A stretch of DNA of 64,000 nucleotides from Microbacterium ureisolvens (GCF_015278315.1 NZ_JADIJE010000004.1:124001-188000); one strand, 5' to 3'. Shown: positions 17,821 through 26,066, counted from the first letter of the stretch. Numbers and translations are program-made. The notes: generated by a model not told the origin, from the letters alone.

Positions 17821-18503
17821 CCGCCGCCCTGAGCGCGGACCACGCCGGGGACGGTGCGCCACGTGCCGCTTCCGAAGTCGACGGATGCCGCGTACTCGAC
17901 GGTGACCCCGACGGCATACGTTCCGCGCGCCTGGTAGACGTGGCTCGTGGCGGTCGGCGTGAACTGCCCCTGACCGAGGCTCGCCCAGGATGCTCCGCCG
18001 GAGGCCGCGCGCGTCGTGGTGCCGTCACCGTTGTCGAAGACGAAGGCGGTCGGCACGAAGCGCACGGTGAGGTCCCAGCCGAGCACCGTGCCCGGCATGC
18101 GCTGCTCGGATGCCGTCGCCAAGAGGTTAGTCGGCATGCCCACGACGCCGAAGCCCGCCGGCTCGCCGCCGAGCGTCGGCGGCGCCGGCCGGAAGGACGC
18201 GAGGTCTTCGAGGGTCAGATCCGGCGGCAGGGCGACGGCGTAGTCGTTGCAGCGGTTCAGGATGCCGCAGTCGCGGGGCGGGGAAGGCTGGGCGGGTGCG
18301 GATGCGCTGGGGCTGGTGTTGGGCTGGCGCAGAGAAGCTCCGCCCTTCTGCGTGTCGGTGGCTGAAACTTCGACATGGGTGCCTTCGTTGACGGTGGTAG
18401 GGCAGCGCCCCAGTTCCTGCAACTCAAATGAGCACTCCCGTGAAGTGGCTCCAATCTGGGGTGGCGCCAAGAGCGTCGCCGCGATCACGATCGCGGCTAG
18501 CAC
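17739..18503 (-). CDS. Secreted PKD-like protein of unknown function
   Basis: A 254-residue product with a short N-terminal signal (LAAIVIAATLLAPPQIGATS), a Ser/Pro-rich linker near residue 65, two Cys pairs, and a C-terminal part with FVFDNGDGTTTR and a PTATSHVYQARGTYAVGV strand that resembles a PKD-type beta domain. It is probably cell-surface or secreted. The GTG start at 18503 lies inside the stop region of the upstream lipoprotein gene (TCGTGCTAG), so the two are coupled. Its 3' end overlaps the end of the glycosyltransferase gene by 82 bases, tail to tail. Base composition falls below its neighbours around 18340-18500. Confidence 0.75.
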   Translation of the reverse strand: MLAAIVIAATLLAPPQIGATSRECSFELQELGRCPTTVNEGTHVEVSATDTQKGGASLRQPNTSPSASAPAQPSPPRDCGILNRCNDYAVALPPDLTLEDLASFRPAPPTLGGEPAGFGVVGMPTNLLATASEQRMPGTVLGWDLTVRFVPTAFVFDNGDGTTTRAASGGASWASLGQGQFTPTATSHVYQARGTYAVGVTVEYAASVDFGSGTWRTVPGVVRAQGGGYDVRVVEVRTALVDRTCVEDPAGPGC

Positions 18504-19021
18504 GATGTGTCCGCGGCCTGTTGGGTCGACGCGATTAGAAGCGCATCACCGACAACTTCGAGCTCGACCGTCAATGCGTAGTTCTCCTGGCGGTCCGCCG
18601 GAGTCACGTCAGCGCCGGTGTTGTCGAGGACTCTTGTACCACTGGAATCCATGCACACCGCGAGCTTCGCCTCGCCGTCGTCAGCTGCCCAACTTATGCG
18701 CTCGATCGCTGTCACCACGCTGGCACCCACGATCGTCAGGCCTTCCGCAGCCTTCAGATTCTCAGTCTCGATGTCCGTCTCGAGGGCATCGCCGATCAGG
18801 AAGTCGGTCGGCGTCGGCGAGGACCTCGAGTCCTCTCGGCGTGCATTCACCGCATCGACATAAGCGCGGTACGTCTCCTCAGCCGCCGCGAACGCCTCTT
18901 CCTCCGTCGCGAACGCCGACGTCGGTGTCGGGGTCGGGTCGACGGGGGCGGGAGGAGTGCAGCCCACCAGGACGAGGAGCATCGCGGCGCTGAGCGTCGC
19001 GGCGGCCACCCGAGTCCTCAC
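18497..19021 (-). CDS. Putative lipoprotein
   Basis: A 174-residue protein with a lipoprotein signal: LSAAMLLVLVGC places the lipid-modified Cys at residue 21, followed by a Pro/Thr linker (PPAPVDPTPTPTSAF). The mature part contains EEEAFAAAEETYRAYVDAVNARRED, a helical segment of a type common in actinobacterial lipoproteins, and a compact C-terminal domain with two Cys. No enzyme motif is seen. A TAGCGT box at 19028-19033 (minus sense) is exactly six bases from the GTG start, so the transcript is probably leaderless. It is followed by the overlapping PKD-like gene. GC content is lower than the window average in 18500-18870. Confidence 0.8.
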   Translation of the reverse strand: MRTRVAAATLSAAMLLVLVGCTPPAPVDPTPTPTSAFATEEEAFAAAEETYRAYVDAVNARREDSRSSPTPTDFLIGDALETDIETENLKAAEGLTIVGASVVTAIERISWAADDGEAKLAVCMDSSGTRVLDNTGADVTPADRQENYALTVELEVVGDALLIASTQQAADTSC

Positions 19022-19086
19022 GCGCCCACGCTAACCGGTGTCGGTCGCCGGCTGACGGACTTATCCACAGCGCCGACACGGAAGAA

Positions 19087-19270
19087 GCCGGCGATCACGT
19101 CCGGGGGGTTTCGGATCGCCGGCTCCGGGCGGGTCGTTGAGACCGCCCCTCGTGCCCTCCGGGTCGGGCACGAGGGGTGGTCCCGGGCGACGCGTCGCCG
19201 CTTCGAGATTCGCGGTACCGGGCTCGGGTTCCCGGTGGTGCGATGAATCCAGGTTCCCAACGCGACCTGG
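19087..19270. repeat. Hairpin-dense intergenic stretch
   Basis: The 321-base gap between two lipoprotein genes holds five inverted repeats in a row: 19087-19096 with 19114-19123 (10 bp perfect); 19146-19157 with 19166-19177 (12 bp perfect, loop 8); 19186-19199 (14-base palindrome); 19217-19222 with 19231-19236 (6 bp); 19249-19254 with 19265-19270 (6 bp). None has a T-run. I see no tRNA and no supported open frame. It could be a structured RNA, a regulatory leader or a repeat element. Confidence 0.5.
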
Positions 19271-19342
19271 GAGATCCTTATGGTCTGACCACATGTCCGC
19301 CGCATGCTGGCCGTGCGATCGCTGTGGTGCCATCATGGCGGC

Positions 19343-19708
19343 ATGATCCTCGTCAGACCGGCCGCCGCGCTCCTCGTCGTCGCGTGCCTCGCCGCGCTCA
19401 CGGCCTGCGCGTCCAGCGACCCGGTCGTCGCGCCCGTCGTCCGCGACGTCGGCGACCTGCAGGGCGCCACGGTCGAGCTGCAGGTCGGGCAGGTGCTCGA
19501 CATCGACACGGGCGATCTCGCCCCGAGCAGCTACAGCGGTGTCGTCGAGGACCCCGCAGTCGCGTCCTTCACCCCGGGCCGTGAAGAAGGCGGCACCACT
19601 TACAATCCCGGTGTCGAGGGGCTCGCCGCGGGCACGACGACGGTGGTGCTGTCGAAAGAGGACGGTGGCATCCAGGACGTCACCTTCACCGTGGAGGTCT
19701 CGGACTGA
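19343..19708 (+). CDS. Small putative lipoprotein with Ig-like fold
   Basis: A 121-residue protein. The signal ends in LTAC, giving the lipidated Cys near residue 22. The mature part (VELQVGQVLDIDTGDL, ending with TTTVVLSKEDGG and VTFTVEVSD) has the alternating pattern of a small beta-sandwich, similar to chagasin-like or BIG-type domains. The ATG at 19343 is used; an ATG earlier at 19334 (CATCATGG) is out of frame. The function is unknown; surface binding or protease inhibition is only a guess from the fold. Confidence 0.7.
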   Translation: MILVRPAAALLVVACLAALTACASSDPVVAPVVRDVGDLQGATVELQVGQVLDIDTGDLAPSSYSGVVEDPAVASFTPGREEGGTTYNPGVEGLAAGTTTVVLSKEDGGIQDVTFTVEVSD

Positions 19709-19757
19709 TGCGGCACGGCTGCGGCCGCGGCGCGGCATCCGGGCGTAGTCTCGTGCG

Positions 19758-20123
19758 ATGACCTCCGCCGCGAGCCGGATCGAGCTTCGAGCGCTCCTTG
19801 ACGAGCTGCACGACGCCGCCACGGCGCGAATCGCCGCGATGGACGAGACGCTCGCCGAACTGCGTGCCGACCGTGGATCCGACGTCGCCGACGACGAGCA
19901 CGACCCCGAGGGCGTCACGCTGTCGGGGGAGTGGGCGCGCGCCGTCGGGCTCGAGGAGGCGGCGCGCCGCGAGATCGCCGAGATCGACGAGGCGGTCAAG
20001 CGCTGGGAGGCGGGCACCTACGGGGTGTGCGTCGACTGCGGCCGCGGCATCCCCATCGCGCGCCTGCGCGTGCGCCCGTTCGCGACCCGCTGCGTGTCAT
20101 GCGCCGAGAAGGCCGGCGCCTGA
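19758..20123 (+). CDS. DksA/TraR-type C4 zinc finger protein
   Basis: A 121-residue protein with a long N-terminal coiled-coil (about 10-80) and a C-terminal C4 zinc finger (C91, C94, C112, C115 in CVDCG and CVSC). DksA/TraR members bind the RNA polymerase secondary channel; actinobacterial short forms are mostly uncharacterised. A TAGTCT box (19746-19751) is exactly six bases before the ATG, so the message is predicted to be leaderless. The next gene starts directly after its stop. Confidence 0.88.
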   Translation: MTSAASRIELRALLDELHDAATARIAAMDETLAELRADRGSDVADDEHDPEGVTLSGEWARAVGLEEAARREIAEIDEAVKRWEAGTYGVCVDCGRGIPIARLRVRPFATRCVSCAEKAGA

Positions 20124-20124
20124 C

Positions 20125-20565
20125 GTGTCGTTCGGGGCTGCGGCGTCCCGTGCCGTCCCGGAGGGTTTCACACGCGTGGGCGACGGCGATCCGTGTCCGT
20201 GCGGGAGCGGGGATCGCTTCGACGGATGCTGCGCCCCCGCGCTGCGGGGAACGCCGGCGCCGACCGCCGAGAAGCTGATGCGCTCCCGCTACGCGGCGTT
20301 CGTGGTGGGCGACGCGCACTATCTTGCGGAGACCTGGCATCCCGGGACCCGCCCCGAGGAGCTGACGCTGGATCCCGCGCAGCGCTGGACCGGACTCGAG
20401 ATCTCCGGCGTCGAGGCCGGCGGCGTCGACGACTCGCGCGGGATCGTCGAGTTCCAGGCCTCCTGGCGCGAGGGAGCGCATCGCGGCGTCCTGCGCGAGC
20501 GCAGCCGCTTCGTGCGGCAGGGCGGGCGCTGGTGGTATCTCGACGGCGAGATCGATCCGTCGTGA
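20125..20565 (+). CDS. YchJ/UPF0225 family protein with SEC-C motif
   Basis: A 146-residue protein with the N-terminal metal-binding SEC-C motif PCPCGSGDRFDGCC (C24, C26, C35, C36) followed by an NTF2-like domain (LMRSRYAAFVVGDAHYLAETWHP to WWYLDGEID). This is the usual YchJ architecture; the biochemical role is not known. The GTG at 20125 comes one base after the zinc finger gene stop, giving a two-gene unit. A later start is possible because residues 1-15 are not conserved in the family. Confidence 0.85.
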   Translation: MSFGAAASRAVPEGFTRVGDGDPCPCGSGDRFDGCCAPALRGTPAPTAEKLMRSRYAAFVVGDAHYLAETWHPGTRPEELTLDPAQRWTGLEISGVEAGGVDDSRGIVEFQASWREGAHRGVLRERSRFVRQGGRWWYLDGEIDPS

Positions 20566-20604
20566 CCGGCCCGCGGCACCCGTGGCGCCGCTAGCGTGAC
20601 ATCC

Positions 20605-21381
20605 ATGACCACTCAGGCTGAGAAAGCACAGACCCTCGCCCGCCTGCACGCCGCGCCCGAGATCCTCCGCGTCGTCAACGTGTGGGACGCGGTGTCGGCC
20701 CGGGCCGTCGCGGCGCTCCCCGAGACGCGCGCCATCGCGACCGCGGGGCACTCGATCGCGGCGACCTTCGGATACCCCGACGGCGAGATCCCCCTCGAGA
20801 CCACCCTCGACATGGTGGGCCGCATCGTCGAGGCGGCGGGCGACCTGCCCGTGACGACCGATCTCGACGACGGCTACGGCGATGCCGGCGAGACCACGCG
20901 TCGGGCGATCGGCAAGGGCGTGGTCGGCGCCAACGTCGAGGACAGGCTGCGCCCGCTCGACGAGGCCGTGGCCGCCGTCGAGGCGATCGTCGCCGCCGGC
21001 CAGGCCGAGGGCGTGCCGTTCGTGCTCAACGCCCGCACCGACGCCTTCGTGCGCGGCGGAGGCCGCCCTGTCGAGGAGTCCGTCGCCGATGCGATCGAGC
21101 GCGGCCGCGCCTTCCTCGACGCCGGCGCCGACCTGGTGTTCGTGCCGGGCATCCTGGACGCCGACGTGACCCGGCAACTGGTCGAGGGGATCGGCGAGCG
21201 CAAGGTCAGCGTCATCGGCTTGCCGGGCGCGCTCTCGGCCGCCGAGTACGAGGCGCTCGGTGTGGCCCGGATCTCGTACGGTCCGATGACCCAGCGAGTC
21301 GCGCTCACCGCGTTGCAGGATCTCGCCGGGGACCTGTACGGCGACGGCGTCATCCCGCCGAGCACGCGCGCGCTCAACTGA
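20605..21381 (+). CDS. Isocitrate lyase/PEP mutase family protein
   Basis: A 258-residue TIM-barrel enzyme of the ICL/PEPM superfamily. NVWDAVSARAVA is the N-terminal signature, DLDDGYGD holds metal-binding acidic residues, GANVEDR follows, and NARTDAF is the fourth motif. The Cys of isocitrate lyase (KKCGH) is not present, so a carboxyphosphonoenolpyruvate mutase- or oxaloacetase-like lyase on a small 2-oxo acid is likelier than isocitrate cleavage. A TAGCGT box (20592-20597) lies seven bases before the ATG, suggesting a leaderless transcript. A hairpin follows at 21391. Confidence 0.85.
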   Translation: MTTQAEKAQTLARLHAAPEILRVVNVWDAVSARAVAALPETRAIATAGHSIAATFGYPDGEIPLETTLDMVGRIVEAAGDLPVTTDLDDGYGDAGETTRRAIGKGVVGANVEDRLRPLDEAVAAVEAIVAAGQAEGVPFVLNARTDAFVRGGGRPVEESVADAIERGRAFLDAGADLVFVPGILDADVTRQLVEGIGERKVSVIGLPGALSAAEYEALGVARISYGPMTQRVALTALQDLAGDLYGDGVIPPSTRALN

Positions 21382-21390
21382 CTCCACCGG

Positions 21391-21430
21391 CGCCCTCCGG
21401 TTTGCGGGAATCACCGCGGGCCGGAGGGCG
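21391..21430 (+). terminator. Terminator hairpin after the PEP mutase-like gene
   Basis: CGCCCTCCGG (21391-21400) and CCGGAGGGCG (21421-21430) form a perfect 10-bp stem with an inner GCGG/CCGC stem. There is only a short TT tail, and the next gene starts three bases later. Confidence 0.6.
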
Positions 21431-21432
21431 TT

Positions 21433-22539
21433 GTGGCGGACATGGATCCCGCACCCGTCGACGTCGTCGTGATCGGCGCGGGACAGGCCGGGCTCTCCGC
21501 CGCGTACCACCTGCAGCGGCGCGGCTTCGTGCCGCTGGATCGCGCCGACGGCGCCGAGCAGACGTTCGTGGTGCTGGATGCCAACGCCCGGCCCGGCGGC
21601 GCGTGGCAGCATCGCTGGGCGTCGCTGCGCATGGCCACGGTCAACGGCATCCACGAGCTGCCCGGGTTCGCGGTACCCCCGGCCGACCCTGCCGCCGCGA
21701 GCCGCGACGTCCTGCCGGCGTACTTCGCCGAATACGAGGAGCGCTTCGCCCTCGACGTCGTGCGCCCCGTGAGCGTCAGGTCCGTGCGCCGCGCCGACGA
21801 CGACCCCGCCGGCCGTCTGCTCGTCGAGACCGACCGCGGAACATGGGCGGCGCGGTTCGTGATCAACGCCACCGGCACGTGGACGCGCCCGTTCTGGCCG
21901 CGCTATCCGGGGCAGGAGCGCTTCGGCGGACGACAGCTGCACGTCGGCGACTACACCTCTGCCGACGAATTCCGCGGCGAGCGCGTCGTCATCGTCGGGG
22001 CCGGGGTCTCGGGGGTCCAGCTGCTCGACGAGATCTCGCACGTCGCCGACACGTTCTGGGTCACCCGGCGGGAGCCGGAGTGGATCGAGGACGACTTCGA
22101 CATCCCGGCCCGGGTCGCCGCGATCGCCGGGGTGGAAGACCGCGTCCGCCGCGGCCTGCCGCCGGGCAGCGTGATCTCGGTCACGGGCATGCACTGGACG
22201 CCGTGGGCGCGGGCTGCGCAGGCGCGCGGCGTCCTGGTGCGGCATCCGATGTTCTCCGCCATCGAGGAGGACGGCGTCCGGATGCCCGACGGCACGTTCG
22301 AGCCCGCCGACGCGATCCTGTGGGCCACGGGGTTCCGCCCGGCGCTCGACCATCTCGCGCCGCTGCACCTGCGCACGCCCGAGGGCGGCTTCCGTGTCGC
22401 CAACGGGCGGTCGCTGGACGAGCCGCGACTCTTCCTCATCGGCTACGGCCCGTCGCAGTCGACCGTCGGCGCCAACCGCGCCGGGCGCGACGCCGTGCGG
22501 GCGATCGTCGGCGAGGGGAAGGTCCTCGAAGCGGCCTGA
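21433..22539 (+). CDS. Flavin-dependent monooxygenase / NAD(P)-binding oxidoreductase
   Basis: A 368-residue protein with an N-terminal FAD-binding GAGQAG motif (15-20, VVVIGAGQAGLSAAYHLQ) and a second dinucleotide motif GAGVSGVQLLDEI near residue 190. This two-Rossmann layout is that of flavin-containing monooxygenases and related putative oxidoreductases. The family ends with a LWATGFRP motif, present here near residue 295. The substrate is unknown. GTG 21433 is used; an ATG three codons later is equally possible. It sits between a lyase and a TetR gene on the opposite strand. Confidence 0.88.
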   Translation: MADMDPAPVDVVVIGAGQAGLSAAYHLQRRGFVPLDRADGAEQTFVVLDANARPGGAWQHRWASLRMATVNGIHELPGFAVPPADPAAASRDVLPAYFAEYEERFALDVVRPVSVRSVRRADDDPAGRLLVETDRGTWAARFVINATGTWTRPFWPRYPGQERFGGRQLHVGDYTSADEFRGERVVIVGAGVSGVQLLDEISHVADTFWVTRREPEWIEDDFDIPARVAAIAGVEDRVRRGLPPGSVISVTGMHWTPWARAAQARGVLVRHPMFSAIEEDGVRMPDGTFEPADAILWATGFRPALDHLAPLHLRTPEGGFRVANGRSLDEPRLFLIGYGPSQSTVGANRAGRDAVRAIVGEGKVLEAA

Positions 22540-22544
22540 GCCCG

Positions 22545-23126
22545 TCAGCGCTGCGCGATCGGGTCGAGCACCAGATCGAGTGCGGCGTGGGCCGCCGCGC
22601 GCGCCCGCTCATCTCCCGGACGGTCGGCCAGCCACAGCGCCGCCTCGTTCATCGCGCCGCTGAGCTGGGCGGTCAGCGCATCGACGAGCTCCGGCGCCAC
22701 GGTGCCCAGCGCGACGATCGCCTCTCGCAGCTCGCGCCCCGACGCCGCCGCATCGAGTTCACGCCACTGCGGCCAGCCCAGTGCCGCGGGAGCGTCGACG
22801 AGCAGCACCCGTGCGGCGCGGTCGTCGGTGATCGCGTCGAGGAACGCGTGGCTGCCGGCGCGAAGCTGGGCGGCGGCATCCGTCTGCTTCTCCGCCTCGG
22901 CGACGACCCGCGCCGCGATCTCGGACTGGAGGCTCTCGACGACGGCGCGGAAGAGCCCGAGCTTGCCGTCGTAGTGGTGGTACACCGCCCCCCGCGTCAC
23001 GCCGGCGCGGCGGGCGATGTCGTCGACGGACGCGGTGCCGAAGCCCTCGGCCGCGAAGCGTTCGCCGGCTACTTCGCGCACGCGGCGCGCGGTCTCGGCG
23101 GCATCGGCGGCGCTGGCTCGGGGCAT
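22545..23126 (-). CDS. TetR-family transcriptional regulator
   Basis: A 193-residue regulator. The N-terminal helix-turn-helix (about 12-58) shows AGERFAAEGFGTASVDDIARRAGVTRGAVYHHYDGK split over the usual helices, with YHHYDGK as the family signature. The C-terminal part is a ligand-binding helix bundle rich in Ala, of the TetR_C type seen beside small-molecule enzymes. The ATG at 23126 lies eight bases from an inverted repeat (23134-23187) shared with the divergent VOC gene. It most likely represses itself and that gene; the ligand is unknown. Confidence 0.9.
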   Translation of the reverse strand: MPRASAADAAETARRVREVAGERFAAEGFGTASVDDIARRAGVTRGAVYHHYDGKLGLFRAVVESLQSEIAARVVAEAEKQTDAAAQLRAGSHAFLDAITDDRAARVLLVDAPAALGWPQWRELDAAASGRELREAIVALGTVAPELVDALTAQLSGAMNEAALWLADRPGDERARAAAHAALDLVLDPIAQR

Positions 23127-23133
23127 CGCTCTT

Positions 23134-23187
23134 CCTTTACGTACGTCGTGTATGTATCGTGACTTACGAACACAGTGTACGTAAAGG
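23134..23187. promoter_or_regulatory. Probable TetR operator in divergent intergenic region
   Basis: CCTTTACGTAC (23134-23144) and GTACGTAAAGG (23177-23187) form a perfect 11-bp inverted repeat spaced by 32 bases. The second arm contains the AAAGG of the VOC gene ribosome site. Other TACG/CGTA half-sites occur between the arms. Confidence 0.6.
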
Positions 23188-23195
23188 AGCAGGCG

Positions 23196-23600
23196 ATGGA
23201 GACCATGACGAGCTTCTACCCGGTCGTGATGACGACGGATGCCGCAGCCGCCGCGCGATTCTTCCGCGACCATCTCGGCTTCGACGAGACGTTCGCGGCG
23301 GATTGGTACGTCAGTCTCGTGCGCGACGGCGCGGAGCTGGCCTTCCTCGCCCATGACCACGAGACGATCCCCGACGGATTCGGCCGATCAGCCGGCGGGA
23401 TCCTCCTCAACGTGGAGGTCGACGACGCGCGCGCCGCGTACCGTCGGCTCGTCGAAGAGGCCGGCCTCGAGTGCGCCCTGGCGCTGCGCGACGAGCCCTT
23501 CGGGCAGCGCCACTTCATCCTCGTCGCGCCGGGCGGCATCCTCGTCGACGTGATCGAGCCGATCGAGCCGTCGGAGGAGTACGCCGCCGCGTTCTCCTGA
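23196..23600 (+). CDS. VOC (glyoxalase/bleomycin resistance) superfamily protein
   Basis: A 134-residue single-domain VOC protein: FYPVVMTTDAAAAARFFRDHLGF opens the first beta-alpha-beta-beta-beta unit, and a second unit ends with RHFILVAPGGILVDVIEP, with a metal-ligand type Glu near the end. Such proteins bind antibiotics or catalyse isomerase or dioxygenase reactions; the substrate is unknown here. ATG 23196 was chosen for the AAAGGAG seven bases upstream, not GTG 23175, which lies inside the operator. It is divergent from, and probably controlled by, the TetR gene. Confidence 0.88.
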   Translation: METMTSFYPVVMTTDAAAAARFFRDHLGFDETFAADWYVSLVRDGAELAFLAHDHETIPDGFGRSAGGILLNVEVDDARAAYRRLVEEAGLECALALRDEPFGQRHFILVAPGGILVDVIEPIEPSEEYAAAFS

Positions 23601-23669
23601 GCCCCAGCCGAGCCCGCGCCGGCGCGCCGCCTAGACTCTTCCCGTCGCCGTCGCGGAGGAGGACGAGGG

Positions 23670-25142
23670 ATGAGCGCAGCCAGCGAGCTGTTCCGGCGGA
23701 AGCCGGTGACCCCGCCGGCCGCCTCGCCCGGCGGGCTGACCCGCGGCATCGGCACGTTCCAGCTCGCGATGCTGGGCGTCGGCGCCACCGTCGGCACCGG
23801 GGTCTTCTTCGTGATGCACGAGGCGGTGCCGCTGGCGGGACCGGCGGTGCTCCTGTCGTTCCTCATCGCCGCGATCGCGGCGGGCCTGTCGGCGGTCTGC
23901 TACGCCGAGATGGCGTCCGCGGTCCCGGTGTCGGGATCGACCTACTCCTATGCCTACGTGACGCTCGGCGAGATCGTCGCGATGGGCGTCGCCGCGTGCC
24001 TCATGCTCGAGTACGGCGTGTCGACTGCCGCCGTCGCGTCGGGCTGGAGCGGGTACCTCGACCGGCTCGTCGGCGATCTGTTCGGGTGGGACATCCCCGA
24101 TGCCCTGTCTGCCGGACCGCTGGAGGGCGGCATCGTCAACCTCCCCGCCGTGGTGCTGGTGGGCATGTGCGCCCTGCTCCTCATCCGCGGCACGCGCGAG
24201 TCGGCGACCGTCAACACCGTGATGGTCATCATCAAGCTGGGCGTGCTCCTGATGTTCGGCGCCATCGCCATCACCGCCTTCCATGCCGACAACTTCGCCG
24301 AGTTCGCACCCCACGGCGCCGCGGGCATCACCGCCGCCGCAGGCACGATCTTCTTCACGTTCATCGGACTCGATGCCGTCTCCACGGCCGGCGACGAGGT
24401 GCGCGACCCGCAGCGATCGCTGCCGCGGGCCATCCTCATCGCCCTCGCCACGGTTGTCGCGGTGTACCTGTTCGTCGCGCTCGCGGCTGTCGGTGCCCAG
24501 CCGTGGACCGACTTCGAGGACCCCGAGCAGCAGAGCGCGGGCCTGTCGGTGATCCTCGGCGACGTCCTGGGAGCGCAATGGCCGGCGACGGTGCTCGCGG
24601 CGGGAGCGGTCATCTCTATCTTCTCGGTGACGCTGGTGACGCTGTTCGGCCAGACGCGCATCCTCTATTCGATCGGGCGCGACGGTCTGCTCCCGAGCGC
24701 CTTCGCCCGCGTCGACCCGCGCACCCACACCCCCGTGTTCTCGACCGTGGTCGTCGCGATCGCGGTCGCGCTGCTGGCAGGCTTCATCCCGCTGTCGAGC
24801 CTGTGGGACCTCGTGTCCATGGGAACACTCGTCGCGTTCATCGTGGTCTCGGTAGGTGTCATGGTGCTGCGCCGCACGCGTCCCGACCTGCCGCGCGCCT
24901 TCCGCGTGCCGGGCTACCCGGTGACGCCGATCCTCTCGATCCTCGCCTGCATGTACCTCATCACCGGCCTCGGCTGGTCGACCTACGCGTGGTTCGCGGT
25001 GTGGGTCGCCGTCGTGCTGGCGTTCTACCTCCTGTGGGGCCGGCGGCACAGCCTGCTCGCCCGTGCGGAGCGGGAGACGGATGCCGCGCCCGCCGCGTCG
25101 CCGCAACCGCCGGGCGCGGGCGGTCCGGAGGCGGGCGCATAG
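23670..25142 (+). CDS. APC-family amino acid permease
   Basis: A 490-residue transporter with about 12 membrane helices. The start GGLTRGIGTFQLAMLGVGATVGTGVF is the APC helix-1 signature, and helix 6 carries FFTFIGLDAVSTAGDEV, typical of cationic amino acid transporters (CAT/YfnA branch). It probably imports amino acids with protons. The leader holds TAGACT (23632-23637) and GGAGGAGG before the ATG. Its stop codon TAG doubles as the first bases of a -10 box for the next gene. Confidence 0.92.
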   Translation: MSAASELFRRKPVTPPAASPGGLTRGIGTFQLAMLGVGATVGTGVFFVMHEAVPLAGPAVLLSFLIAAIAAGLSAVCYAEMASAVPVSGSTYSYAYVTLGEIVAMGVAACLMLEYGVSTAAVASGWSGYLDRLVGDLFGWDIPDALSAGPLEGGIVNLPAVVLVGMCALLLIRGTRESATVNTVMVIIKLGVLLMFGAIAITAFHADNFAEFAPHGAAGITAAAGTIFFTFIGLDAVSTAGDEVRDPQRSLPRAILIALATVVAVYLFVALAAVGAQPWTDFEDPEQQSAGLSVILGDVLGAQWPATVLAAGAVISIFSVTLVTLFGQTRILYSIGRDGLLPSAFARVDPRTHTPVFSTVVVAIAVALLAGFIPLSSLWDLVSMGTLVAFIVVSVGVMVLRRTRPDLPRAFRVPGYPVTPILSILACMYLITGLGWSTYAWFAVWVAVVLAFYLLWGRRHSLLARAERETDAAPAASPQPPGAGGPEAGA

Positions 25143-25152
25143 GCTCGGACGC

Positions 25153-25368
25153 GTGACGACGCTGCTCGCCGTGCTGCTCTTCCTCAACGCCGCCTTCAAC
25201 ATCCTGGTGTGGCCGACGTTCTATCGCCGCGTGGCGAAGGACCCGCGAGCGCGGGACGCGCAGGGTCGGCCCACCCGCTTCCTCGTCGTGCACGGCGTGC
25301 TCATCGGCATCGCGCTCGCGCTGGCTGCAGCATCCGTCGTCGCCGGCATCGTCGCGCTCGTCGCGTGA
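25153..25368 (+). CDS. Small SCO4848-type membrane protein
   Basis: A 71-residue protein with two helices (about 2-22 and 44-68) and a short charged loop WPTFYRRVAKDPRARDAQG. It belongs to a widespread actinobacterial small membrane family known as SCO4848; the function is unknown. A TAGGCT box (25140-25145) ends seven bases before the GTG, so it is likely leaderless and independently transcribed despite being only ten bases from the permease stop. Confidence 0.82.
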   Translation: MTTLLAVLLFLNAAFNILVWPTFYRRVAKDPRARDAQGRPTRFLVVHGVLIGIALALAAASVVAGIVALVA

Positions 25369-25420
25369 TGCGCCGCGCACTGAGCCCGCGTAGCGTGGAG
25401 GGTCCGACGGAAGGAGCCCC

Positions 25421-26065
25421 ATGGCCCGCATCCTGATCTTCGGCGGACACGGCAAGGTCGCGCTGCTGCTCGAGCCGCTGCTGGCGGCCCACGGGCACAC
25501 CGTGACCGCGGTGATCCGCAACGCGGCGCACGAGGCGGAGGTCGCCGCCACCGGCGCCCAGCCGGTGGTCGCGGACGTCGAGATCCTCGATCTCGACCAG
25601 CTGACCAACCTCGTCGCCGGCAACGACGTCGTCGTGTGGTCGGCGGGCGCGGGAGGAGGCGACCCTTCGCGCACGTACGCCGTCGATCGCGACGCCGCGG
25701 TGCGCTCTATGGACGCCGCAGCCGCGGCGGGCGTCCTGCGCTACGTCATGGTCTCGTGGATCGGATCTCGCGCCGACCACGGGATCGACCCCGGGAACTC
25801 GTTCTTCCCGTACGCCGACGCCAAATGGGCGGCCGACGCGCACCTGGCCGCGAGTGCGCTGGACTGGACGATCCTGGGTCCGGGAACGCTCTCGCTCGAC
25901 CCGCCCACCGGGCGCATCGAGATCGACCCCGACGGTCGGGGCGAGATCTCTCGCGCCGATGTCGCCGCGGTGATCGCGGCGACCATCGCCGACGACACCA
26001 CGATCGGGCGCACGATCCGCTTCGGCGGCGGCGACGAGGTCATCGGGCACGCCGTCGCCGGCTGA
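25421..26065 (+). CDS. NAD(P)-binding short-chain/atypical SDR protein
   Basis: A 214-residue protein with an N-terminal Rossmann motif ILIFGGHGKVALLLEPLL (GGHGKV in place of GxxGxxG), AVDRDAAVRSMDAAAAAGVLRYVMVS, and a Tyr-x3-Lys-like YADAKWAAD. This is the atypical NAD(P)H-binding SDR group that includes YwnB/HSCARG-like proteins. It may be a redox sensor or reductase; the substrate is unknown. The leader has TAGCGT (25390-25395) and GGAAGGAG before the ATG. It converges with the DUF503 gene. Confidence 0.85.
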   Translation: MARILIFGGHGKVALLLEPLLAAHGHTVTAVIRNAAHEAEVAATGAQPVVADVEILDLDQLTNLVAGNDVVVWSAGAGGGDPSRTYAVDRDAAVRSMDAAAAAGVLRYVMVSWIGSRADHGIDPGNSFFPYADAKWAADAHLAASALDWTILGPGTLSLDPPTGRIEIDPDGRGEISRADVAAVIAATIADDTTIGRTIRFGGGDEVIGHAVAG

Positions 26066-26066
26066 G

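Noticed and set aside
19141..19182. tRNA or classic terminator in the hairpin region
   Set aside because: The stem is strong, but there is no T-loop GTTCGA sequence, no cloverleaf and no T-run.
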